The position numbers were made by a program, and so were the translations under genes. From assembly GCF_001039355.2 (NCBI RefSeq), contig NW_019775777.1:125531-189530 (forward strand): a stretch of DNA of 64,000 nucleotides. Direction: 5' to 3'. This document shows positions 26,932 through 36,930 of this stretch, in pieces (position 1 is the stretch's first letter; each line of letters begins with the position of its first letter). Source of the DNA: Lingula anatina. Taxonomy: Eukaryota; Brachiopoda; Lingulata; Lingulida; Lingulidae. Below the pieces are notes generated by a model, which was not told the origin of the DNA, did not search any database, and saw only the letters and a program-made list of their open reading frames with translations.

Positions 26932-28818
26932 TCACTCGTCCTCATCTATCATATTATTCCTGTTCAGAGAGTCAGCGTTAATGGATAATCGTTCGAATTC
27001 GTCCAAACTGTACCAGACCCTGAGGTACCATTTGTCGTCATTGTTGACATACACTGACATGTTCAGACACCTTCGGTAACAGAAAGAATTAGCTTTGACT
27101 GCGCTCTTATGATATATGGCAAGCTTCTGTAAAATATCAACAATCTCTTTGTGCGCGTGGAGCTCTGACACTGTGTTCGACATTGTACCAATCAAAAAAT
27201 TCATTATAAGGACTGCAACGAATAAAATGTATATGATGTGCAAAACCACAAGTACGTGCATTTCTGGTGTGCCAGGGTCTGCTAACGCGGAAACATCAAC
27301 CATATTTAGCATGATCATGAAAGTTGAATAAAACGACAGACCAAGGCTACCGAAGTAATCTTCACAGAAGGGAAGGAGCAAAGAGAAAAACATAAGACTG
27401 AATGTCCATATGAAAATGCCTAATAGTAACAAGAATTTTGTTAAGTCGCCCAACATGCGCTCGAAAACTAATACGTAATGCCCTATCTTTGGCAGGAGCT
27501 GCATGTAATAAAGAAAACCCCACAAGTTTAACAATATTAAAATACTCTGCAACATATATGCGACAAAGAACAGCCATAGGCTGTCATCATTGAGGAAAAC
27601 CAGCACAAATAGGGCTATCATACATATGCTTTGCAAAAAATAAACAATGTCCTGGCTGTAAATGAAAACAACGTTTTTTCTGCCCAAAGAGAGTATTATT
27701 TTTCTGAAACCAAAGCCCTGTTTTCTTTTCGAAATAGCGTTAGAAATAAACAACTTAATTTTTTGGCCAGCGATAAAAATACTAACTCCCAAAAAGAAAT
27801 AGAGATTCATTGACAACAAGGTCCGGAGGAAGGAGAAAAAAGGATCTGAGCTCAAATTCTTACAGTCAACAGTGGTGAAGGACTCATTCCCTGTGCCCGA
27901 CCCATTTGTCGCTGAAATGTTGTACCAATACTTTTGAAAAGATTGCTCGTGCACGTAATTCAAACGCAATCCAATCACAAGCATCCAGAACATTATACCA
28001 AACAGGATCTCACCAAAAACCTCTTGAAGCAGAAATAGTCTCACCATTTTAGCATAAGTCTGTATCCAAGCCTTGATGAGGGGGGACATCAAAAAAGCTT
28101 TGGTTTCATTATTCTTTAAATGGAATTCTTCAAGATATATCAAATGAATGAAAGGGCACTTTGAAGAGCGAGAACCGGAAGTGACGTGGTAATCTGTGAT
28201 ATCATACCACACTTGTTGTTGCAGTGCTGGAGATGGCTTAGGGTACATGTAAACACCTTCCGTGTTGAGAATAGTCGTCATAAGCGGCAGTGTTCCAAGG
28301 ACTGATGTCAACTCAAGTGGGCGCAACCCAAGGTCGTTCTCCTGGAACAGCAGTTTTCGCAGTGTAATGAGCGGTACACGTGACTCCAGAATCTTGTAAA
28401 TCTTCTGATATTGTCCCATGCGTTCTGGCCACAGTTTACCGGCCCATATCAAAGCGTGAATGATGTTATTACTAGATTCTGATGATTCTATATCAATTCC
28501 GGCTGATAGCAGTAAGTGGAAACATCTGATAGATCCTCGCATTACGGCTATCATCAGAGGAAGACAAAATGTTGGACATTCATTGCTCAAACTAGGTGCT
28601 GGGTCGTGTTGAATGTCAAACGGAGAATTGATAATGCCTCTATCGATGGTTAGTAAAAGATCTCTCAACGTTTCGTGGTCATCTTGCAGTAAAGCCTGCA
28701 AATACGTCTCGTATCCTGGCAATGGTAAAGAACGTTTATCAGCTGGTGAAACGTCCAGGTAAACAGGTTTATTTGATGGCGTATCATTATTTGGGTGGAC
28801 TGAACGTCTGGTCCCCAT
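26932..28818 (-). CDS. TRPV-like channel B
   Basis: Intact 628-residue predicted TRP-superfamily channel in one coding exon. Order: a variable N-tail; ankyrin-like region about 38-190 (CLPLMIAVMRGSIRCFHLLL, then NIIHALIWAG, then LRPLELTSVLGTLPL); a linker with YDITDYHVTSG; S1 near 255-285; an S1-S2 loop with N-glycosylation sequons (NIS, NGS, NES); S2-S4; an S4-S5 stretch VLVFERMLGDL; S5; pore helix FYSTF..MLNMVDV; S6 with LIMNFLIGTMSNTV. The S6 and ankyrin motifs resemble TRPV (LLNMLIALMGETV, LHALV), but the protein is shorter than usual TRPVs and I see no TRP box. It ends in an acidic tail after YLRVWYSLDEFERL. A 1.0 kb intron separates the ATG from a 5' exon at 29893. Function is inferred from family only. 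Confidence 0.85.
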   Translation of the reverse strand: MGTRRSVHPNNDTPSNKPVYLDVSPADKRSLPLPGYETYLQALLQDDHETLRDLLLTIDRGIINSPFDIQHDPAPSLSNECPTFCLPLMIAVMRGSIRCFHLLLSAGIDIESSESSNNIIHALIWAGKLWPERMGQYQKIYKILESRVPLITLRKLLFQENDLGLRPLELTSVLGTLPLMTTILNTEGVYMYPKPSPALQQQVWYDITDYHVTSGSRSSKCPFIHLIYLEEFHLKNNETKAFLMSPLIKAWIQTYAKMVRLFLLQEVFGEILFGIMFWMLVIGLRLNYVHEQSFQKYWYNISATNGSGTGNESFTTVDCKNLSSDPFFSFLRTLLSMNLYFFLGVSIFIAGQKIKLFISNAISKRKQGFGFRKIILSLGRKNVVFIYSQDIVYFLQSICMIALFVLVFLNDDSLWLFFVAYMLQSILILLNLWGFLYYMQLLPKIGHYVLVFERMLGDLTKFLLLLGIFIWTFSLMFFSLLLPFCEDYFGSLGLSFYSTFMIMLNMVDVSALADPGTPEMHVLVVLHIIYILFVAVLIMNFLIGTMSNTVSELHAHKEIVDILQKLAIYHKSAVKANSFCYRRCLNMSVYVNNDDKWYLRVWYSLDEFERLSINADSLNRNNMIDEDE

Positions 28819-29045
28819 CAGGATGTGATATTTTTCTTAGTTTCCTTTATAAGTGAAATACACGTATTATGGAACGATCTGGAAACAAAGAGATAAAATA
28901 ATTTCTCGATTTTTTGCAAAAAGTTATGTTTTATACAATTTGTACGCTTGTGTTAATCGAATTTGTGCAATCCGTTGAATTCAGAGAATATTGTAGCTTG
29001 AATGCATGCTATTGTAAGAAAAAAAGGGGAAGGTGGGACTAGTCC

Positions 29046-29540
29046 GCCCCGGGGCAAGTCCGCACACCCACTTAGTTCGAAAGTGAAACAAGAAAATTCA
29101 CCCTCCGTCATTTTGAGAGGATATTTGCAAGCGTAATGAAACAAAAATGACGGCTACAACGCAGATAAAACGTGACTCGCAAACCAGAACTCATTTTTCA
29201 CCTTGAAAACTAATTTTTAGAGTGTAAATTTGGCGTCTATTTTTGTGAGTTTAGATTTACAGTTATTCATTTTTATAAATATGATGCAGAATGCAGAATG
29301 AAAATAAAGCTTGTAATATTTCGGTCAAAGCGAAGGTGCTTTTGTTGGTTCTGTTGTTATTATGTTCAGTTTAATTTCAAGTTGTCTGCATGCATTGCTG
29401 ACTGCCTAAGGTAACAGTTCTTCTGTTACTCAGTTCTTTACAGTAAAATGCACAGAAATGGGTAAAACTATATATTTTTTTCTTTTGGATTCTAGTATGC
29501 ATGTGAACTTGCCCCACGGGGTGTGCAAACTTGCCCTTGG
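29046..29540. mobile_element. Possible TIR element in the channel B intron
   Basis: GGGGCAAGTCCGCACACCCA on the left and the approximate inverse (CGGGGTGTGCAAACTTGCCC) on the right bound about 0.5 kb. The counterpart in unit 2 (about 35665-36395) has lost part of its left end. There is no reading frame. Confidence 0.35.
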
Positions 29541-29892
29541 ACTTGTACAAGACATGTTAAAACTGAATATACTTTGAGAAATTATCAGCGGACTTCTGAT
29601 ACTTAAAGCACAATTAAAGTGTATAAATGCGCTTTCTTCTGAAAAAATCTAGAAACCTGATGATAATAGTTTTGATAATAGATTTTCTTTATGAATACAC
29701 AGAGAAATGCACATTAAACTACATGCATCTCTCATGCTTTTCCGCTTATGAGTCCACTTTCTCTGTCAGCCAAACATTTTGTTCTACATAAAGTTATTCT
29801 TCTGTGACATTTATATACCTGAACATATATTTTCGTGACTGTTTTCAGTAACCTACATACTGCGTTTCTTTCCTGGTACATGACACCCTTAC

Positions 29893-29990
29893 CTGCGTCC
29901 AAGTTGTGCGGCGTGTCGCAAAATTGGTCTACAGCTTGCATTCCCACCGCAGATGTTTTCAAATACCAAATACGGCACCGCTTTATGTAG
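29893..29990 (-). other. 5' non-coding exon of channel B with short upstream ORF
   Basis: On the minus strand a strong donor (GACGCAG then GTAAGG) ends this exon at 29893. The matching acceptor (TTTGTTTCCAG) places exon 2 at 28878, 60 bases before the channel ATG. An ATG at 29941 starts a 26-codon upstream ORF that stays open across the junction (LDA then DRSI) and stops before the channel start. The exon's 5' limit is a guess. The same arrangement exists in unit 2 at 36827, and a related exon without the upstream ATG precedes gene D. Confidence 0.5.
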
Positions 29991-30868
29991 CACATTAAGG
30001 TGGATCAATACCTTACAATGAGTAGCTTTAACTTGACAACATAAATATGTGTCATTACCTCTTGTATGCAAACCTAGAGATGTTATATGATATATTCTTT
30101 ATTCGGTTAAAGGGTTTTTTTTTTTTTTTTTTTTTTTTGCTTGTGAAATGTGGGTACTTCCTCTCTGCATGTATGTAAAGCAATATAGTTCCTCTCCATC
30201 GCGTTATACCCTGTATGCCTTGCACACCTTATGCAGCCGATCGAGGTGTCCTGGCATATATTGCTCGAGTGACAGCGCGTTATCACAAACATAGAGATAG
30301 TGACTTCTGTATCGGTGCCGGACAACGGTGATGTAATATACGCCTCAAACGTGTAACAAAGAATAGTCACATGGGTGTGTTTCTAATGACATTAATCAAC
30401 TTTAAAGATAAATGATCTCCATTAGTAAATAGATCTTTGTTGATTAAACAGTCACGTTTTGTGAAGTCTGCCAATTAAAGAGCGTCTGCTAATGGATATG
30501 AAAGCAAATAGGCCTACCGCTAATTGATCTACTTATCTGTTTAAGTCAGCTAGTGCCCCATTGTCTGAAATTACTGTTACCGCACATTTGGGATCAATTG
30601 TTTCAACGAATGTTGACAATTGCAATACAAATCTCGAAACCTGTATCTTTAAACAGTAGTAAATTTTTTGGTAGCTTGATTGGAATTGATTTAACTCTTC
30701 ATTGAAATTCCATAGACATTGAATCTTAAAAAACGCTGAAATTTTGAACGATAACGTAGTTTCAGTTGAACTTAAGTACGTATTTCTCCAATACCTGATA
30801 ATTCCAGATAGCACGTTTTGTAATTGCACACAGCGCTAAATCGTACTTGTAACGCAGTTTTGAAGAGC

Positions 30869-30912
<44 letters not shown>

Positions 30913-33261
30913 TACTAATATTATCTTTTATTTTTAAAGACGTTTCTTTTGTCAAGACTCTTTTTGGTCTGTTGGCATCAGAATAGTAAAACATCAAAAT
31001 GCACAATCAATTACACTACACTAGTGCTTTCTCAAAACTAGAATATATCATACCTAAAGTTTGTCCCAGAGCAAAGAGATTCTTCCTTGCTGACGTCTGA
31101 GTTAATGGCCATATGTTCATTTTATATTCAGAATCAAATTCAAAATCCATTGTAACTGGAATTGGGACTTATGTTGCATATTTCTATGTCAGTTACTGGC
31201 ACCATTATATTTACCAAAAAGTTATACAGGGATTGCGTTTATTCTTGCTCAAAAAAGATCAACTCAAGGTATGTTGAGGAAGATTTGTACAGAAATAAAA
31301 AGAAGTATAGGTTGTGGATGTGTCTGGATATACCGCTATATATCTGACATACATTTTACTGATTTGTTTCCTTCATCTGTCTCTATAACATGGGACCAAA
31401 AGATTCTGTTAAGATACACTGATATGAAAGCCTCCTTCTTTTCCCCAAATTGCAGTTACTTGATAAAGTAACGAAATTTAAGTGGTGGCATATCATTTCG
31501 ATGATTCATTGTAAATGATTCGTGGACTGTATTAGCAGATATATGTTAATTCAATAGCAATTTCTGAATTGATGAAAAAAGCACGTGTTCAGCTGCATGA
31601 CACGATAGCGATGAATCTGAGAATTTAATACTTGAAATTGTTGTGCTATCATGTGCTATCCACACAATGCAAAAAATAAATGAAAGCAAAGAAAGGGAAA
31701 TGTATTAGGGTTTTCATTTTATTTTTCAAAGTGTGAAAAGAACCAATTTTCGTGAAGTTCTAATAAAAAAGAAAATGGAGAGCGTGTTTCTATGCCTTGC
31801 GCGTAAAATTCACATTTCATGCTCTCATCAAAATTGGTCTAATTTTCATAATAATATATTTATACTGTATATACAGTCTATGTGTTTAATAAAAGTACAC
31901 GTGAAACAAAATACACATGTAAGTTCTTTTTCAAAAGATTTAAGTTCTGTTTTGAATGTAATTAGTGTGCGCTAATAAAATATTGGCAAACAGCGCGCGT
32001 AAGTTTATTTCCAGAAACTTCTCCGTTTCTAATTCATATTTTTAATGTATTCTTATTCCACAAATAAAAATAAAATGCCCCAAACGACTTGTTATTGCTT
32101 TTCTTAGTATATGCATTGCCGCTGTAATTTTCTAACCGAAAAGTAATGTTTCTTCTTGAATCTTTATTTCGAGTTCTTAAAAAAGAAATGTACTAAAAGC
32201 AAGATACATGTAGTACAATTTATTCTGGATATAAGAAATGCATGCAATTATTAATGCATGTTATCGTTTAAAAGCGCGTTATCTTGAAGAATGTTTGTCC
32301 TTCATCTGCAAGAAGCACTTGTTAGGGAAGTTGCATAAACACACAACGACAAAACTTTATATCTAATACACATAGCAGAGAGGACAATCTGTATAACGAG
32401 TGCTTGTTCGAGAAAATATAACGCTAACATTAAATTGAGAAAGAAGCAGGAAAGGACGTAGTATGAAAATACGTTTCAATATTACACAAAGAAGAACGTG
32501 ATATACATGTTGAAAAAATATACATTCATGGATATTACATTTATGAACATTTTCTCGAAATAAAGTATCAGTGACTATATCTAAATTATTATTTACTGAA
32601 AGTGTTCATAATTTCCATCATTCGGTAAAGTATAGTTTGCCAATTTCGTTTCTTGTAACTTGCTTCTGTCCTGTACAGTATTTCCAGTATAATTAAATGC
32701 ACAGAAAACAACATATTTTAAACAATTATGTCGCAACTTTAAATTGTGAAGCAAAATAGCGATTATAAGGTCCTGGCGTTACGAGGCTTCAAATGTGATC
32801 CTGACTTTCTTTATCGGTCCTCAGAGTACCAAATCTGGTCTTCTTGCTTATCAGGACTAAAGACACTTTCAAAAGCGATCCAGTTTTGCCTAACAGATTT
32901 ACTTTCATTCAGGTACTGTCTGCACTGCACTTAAAATTAACATTTTACCAAAACATAACACTTGCTCTTAAATTGTGAGATTGTCCTTATTTAAAAGTTC
33001 AAATTTTATAACTAAATTGGATTCAAGCCATAAATTGTTACATTCACACATACATGCATACATTAATAGATATATGAATAGTTAAAAATAAAAACGGTTT
33101 ATTATACATGTATCATGATGTTCGGAGCTTCAAAATTGGTCCCAAAATTGTATTTCGCTTTCTCGTTTGTTCAGCCTCAAATACATTTTACACAAAACTG
33201 ACCAGTCTTATCTCGCTGAGAGATCTTTTGCAAAAGTCCCGCAAAAAGCCTGCAGATATAG

Positions 33262-35151
33262 TTATTCGTCCTCGTCCTCATCTATCATATTATTCCTGTT
33301 CAGAGAGTCAGCGTTAATGGATAATCGTTCGAATTCGTCCAAACTATACCAGACTCTGAGGTACCATCTATCGTCAGTGTTGACATAGCCTGACACGTTC
33401 AGACACCTTCGATAACAGAAACAATTGGCTTTGACTGCACTATTATGATATATTGCAAGCTTCTGTAAAATATCAACAATTTCTTTGTGCGCGTGGAGCT
33501 CTGACACTGTGTTCGACATTGTACCAATCAAAAAATTCATTAAAAGGACTGCAACGATTAAAATGTATATAATGTGCAAAACCACAAGTACGTGCATTTC
33601 TGGTGTGTCAGGGTCTGTTAGGGCTACAACGTCCACCATATTGAGCATGATCTTGAACGTTGAATAAAACGACAGACCAAGGCTACTGAAGTAATCTTCA
33701 CAAAAGGGAAGGAGCAAAGAGAAAAACATAAGACTGAATGTCCATATGAAAATGCCTAATAGTAACAAGAATTTTGTTAAGTCGCCCAACATGCGCTCAA
33801 AAACCAATACGTAATGCCCTATTTTTGGAAGGAGCTGCATGTAATAAAGAAAAATCCACAAGTTTAACAATATTAAAATACTCTGCAACATATATGCGAC
33901 AAATAGCCATGGGCTGTCATCACCGAGGAAAACCAGCACAAAAAGGGCTATCATACATATGCTTTGCAAAAAAATGACAACGTCCTGGCTGTATATGGAA
34001 ACAACATTTTTTCTGCCCAAAGAGAGTATTATTTTTCTGTAACCAAAGCCCTCTTTTCCTTTCGAACTAGCGTTAGAAATAAACAACTTAATTTTTTGGC
34101 CAGCGATAAAAATACTTACTCCCAAAAAGAAATAGAGATAAAGTGACAACAAGGTCCGGAGGAAGGAGAAAAAAGGATCTGAACCCAAATTCTTACAGTC
34201 AACAGTGATGAAAGACTCATTCCCTGTGCCCGACCCATTTGTCGCTGAAATGTTGTACCAATACTTTTGAAAAGATTGCTCGTGCACGTTATTCAAACGC
34301 AATCCAATCACAAGCATCCAGAACATTATACCAAACAGGATCTCACCAAAAACCTCATGAATCAGAAAAAGTCTCACCATTTTAGCATAAGCCTGTGTCC
34401 AAGCCTTGATGAGGGGAGACTCCAAAAAAGCTTTGGTTTCATTATTCTTTAAATGGAATTCTTCGAGATATATCAAATGAATGAAAGGGCACTTTGAAGA
34501 CCGGCAACCGGAAGTGACGTGGTAATCTGTGATATCATACCACACTTGCTGTTGCAGTGCTGGAGATGGCTTAGGGTACATGTAAACACCTTCCGTGTTG
34601 AGAATAGTCGTCATAAGCGGCAGTGTTCCAAGGACTGATGTCAACTCAAGTGGGCGCAACCCAAGGTCGTTCTCCTGGAATAGCAGTTTTCTTAGTGTAG
34701 TGAACGGTACATGTGATTCCAGAATCTTGTAAATCTGCTGATATTGTTCCATGCGTCCTTCCCACAGTTTACCGGCCCATACCAAAGTGTGGATGATGTT
34801 ATTTCTAGATTCTGATGATTCTAGGTCAATTCCAGCTGATATCAGCAAGCGGAAACATCGGATGGAACCTCGCATTACGGCGATCATCAGAGGAAGGCAA
34901 AATGTCGGACATTCTTTGCTCAAACTAGGTGCTGGATCGTGTTGAATGTCAAATGGACAATTGATAACGCCTCTGTCGATGGTCAGTAAAAATCCGCTTA
35001 GTTTTTCGTGGTCATCTTGCAGTAAAGCCTGCAAAAAGGTCTCGTTTTCTGGCAATGGCAAAAGACATTCATTATGTGGTGAAACGTCCAGGTAAACGGG
35101 TTTATTTGATGGCGTGTCATTACTTGGGTGAACTGAACATCTCGTCTCCAT
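33262..35151 (-). CDS. TRPV-like channel C
   Basis: Intact 629-residue tandem-duplicate partner of channel B, with the same domain order: ankyrin-like region about 38-190 (RNNIIHTLVWAGKLW), the YDITDYHVTSG linker, S1-S6, pore MLNMVDV, and S6 LLMNFLIGTMSNTV. The transmembrane half is very close to B. The ankyrin half has more changes, including synonymous ones, because B there resembles D instead. The acidic end is DEDEDE. Exon 2 starts at an acceptor (GCTTCCAG) at 35203. The 5' exon ends at 36827, so the intron is 1.6 kb and contains a MITE. The inverse AATAAA at 33098-33103 is the likely poly(A) signal. Being intact while D is broken suggests continued selection. Confidence 0.85.
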   Translation of the reverse strand: METRCSVHPSNDTPSNKPVYLDVSPHNECLLPLPENETFLQALLQDDHEKLSGFLLTIDRGVINCPFDIQHDPAPSLSKECPTFCLPLMIAVMRGSIRCFRLLISAGIDLESSESRNNIIHTLVWAGKLWEGRMEQYQQIYKILESHVPFTTLRKLLFQENDLGLRPLELTSVLGTLPLMTTILNTEGVYMYPKPSPALQQQVWYDITDYHVTSGCRSSKCPFIHLIYLEEFHLKNNETKAFLESPLIKAWTQAYAKMVRLFLIHEVFGEILFGIMFWMLVIGLRLNNVHEQSFQKYWYNISATNGSGTGNESFITVDCKNLGSDPFFSFLRTLLSLYLYFFLGVSIFIAGQKIKLFISNASSKGKEGFGYRKIILSLGRKNVVSIYSQDVVIFLQSICMIALFVLVFLGDDSPWLFVAYMLQSILILLNLWIFLYYMQLLPKIGHYVLVFERMLGDLTKFLLLLGIFIWTFSLMFFSLLLPFCEDYFSSLGLSFYSTFKIMLNMVDVVALTDPDTPEMHVLVVLHIIYILIVAVLLMNFLIGTMSNTVSELHAHKEIVDILQKLAIYHNSAVKANCFCYRRCLNVSGYVNTDDRWYLRVWYSLDEFERLSINADSLNRNNMIDEDEDE

Positions 35152-35292
35152 CAGGATGTGATATTTTTGTTAGTTTTTTAAAAGTGAAGTTTTATGGAAC
35201 GATCTGGAAGCAAAGAGATACAATAATTTCTTGGCTTTTTGCAAAAAGTTAAAACATTTGCGTTTATTAGAGTGTGCAAACCGTTGCCTTAA

Positions 35293-35618
35293 AGGGATAA
35301 TAACTCTTCACTCTGCCCCAAAAATGAATATTCCTGCAGTAAACAACAATTTCCCATACTGAGGCTATCAATGGTTAATGAATCTATTTTTACATTCAAA
35401 GTTAGTCCCTATTTTTTTGTTCTAAAAAGTTTATTTTTTTGTTATAATCTCTTAAGAGATTATAACAGAGTATAGCCATCAATGGAGGTCACGTGGTCTA
35501 AAGGCAAGCTCAGATATTAGAATCATAGCTATAACTGCCTTTTTTGTGGTAAAACAGAATATATTATATTTCTATGAGTTGTTCTCAAATAGATCTCATA
35601 CGAAGAGTTATTATCCCT
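35293..35618. mobile_element. TTAA-flanked MITE, family 2, copy 2
   Basis: The ends AGGGATAATAACTCTTC and its near-inverse GAAGAGTTATTATCCCT are flanked by TTAA on both sides (35289-35292 and 35619-35622), as for piggyBac- or Kolobok-type elements. The corresponding place in unit 1 (near 28970-28985) has no insertion, so it arrived after the channel duplication. There is no coding capacity. Confidence 0.75.
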
Positions 35619-36826
35619 TTAACAGAACATTGTAACTCGAAAACAAATTATTGTAAGAAAAGAAGGGGAGGTCGGCACACCCACTTATCTCCAAAGTAAA
35701 ACAATGAAATTGACCCTCCGTCAGTTTGAATGGTTACAAGATATGTGCAAGCGTAATAAAACAAAAAATAGGGGCAATGCAGATAAAGCGTGACTCGCCA
35801 GCCAGAACTAATTTTTACATTGGAAAGTAGTCTCTTTTTGTTGTTTATTTTTTTGTGAGTTTAGTATAGTCATTTTTATGTACAATATGTATCTTGTGTA
35901 GGATTTATGCCCTTTACTGTGACAAATTCTTACTTTGGATAAGCCTTGCAAGTATTATGCAATCACATGGTTAACAAAAAAGTCCCTTTTGAGGAAAGCC
36001 GCCCCTAGTTCGCCCCTTGGCATTTTTTATATGGCATAACGGTGACTATAATGGAGAATAGAGAAATCGACACTTTCGTTCTAATGTAATTACTTAATCT
36101 TTATCAGCTTATGAGGTAGTTGATTTGTTGTTAATTGACACATTAGAGATAGAAATTGCTTTGAAAATAAATCTTGTAATATTTCGGTCAAAGCGACTGT
36201 GCTTTTGTTGGTTCTGTTGTTATTAAGCTCAGATTTATTTCAAGAAGGTGTAGCCTAAGGTACAGGTAACAGTGCTATTGTTACTCAGTTATATCGAGTT
36301 AAATGCATAGGAATGGGTAAAACTGTTTTTTTTTCTTTTGGATTCTAGTATGCGTGCGAACTTGCCCCACGGGGTGTGAAAACTTGCCCTTGGGCTTGGA
36401 AAGACATTTTAAATTGAATTTACTTTGAAAAAAAAATGATTACAGTGAACTTCTGATACTTATACCACAATAAAAGTATATGAATGCGCTTTCATCTGAA
36501 AAAATCTACAAGCCTGATAGTAATAGTATTCTTTCCATCCCAATTTTTATAGCCCCGCATTCCCCTACTCATCTTTGCGGATAGACCGTTTTATTTTAAA
36601 TGCTGGAAATGTAATTAATATTTTAGATTTTCTCTATGAATACACAGAAAAATTTACATTAACTACCTATGCATCTCTCATGCTTTTCCATAAGCCCACT
36701 TTTTCTGTCAGCAAGATATTTTGTTCCACATAAAGTTATTTTTCTGTGGCATGTATACCTGAACATTTTCGTGACTGTTTAGTAACCTATAAATTGCGTT
36801 TCTTTCCTGGTACAAGATACCCTTAC

Positions 36827-36930
36827 CTGCGTCTAAGTTGCACAGCCTGTAGCGAAATTGGTTTGCAGCTTGCATTCCCACCGCAGGTGTTTTCAAATAT
36901 CGAATACGACACCCCTTTATGTAGCGCATT
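36827..36930 (-). other. 5' non-coding exon of channel C with short upstream ORF
   Basis: The donor GACGCAG/GTAAGG ends at 36827, identical to that of gene B. The ATG at 36875 opens a 24-codon upstream ORF that continues through the splice junction (LDA then DRSI) and ends before the channel ATG at 35151. The 5' limit is not determined. Confidence 0.5.
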
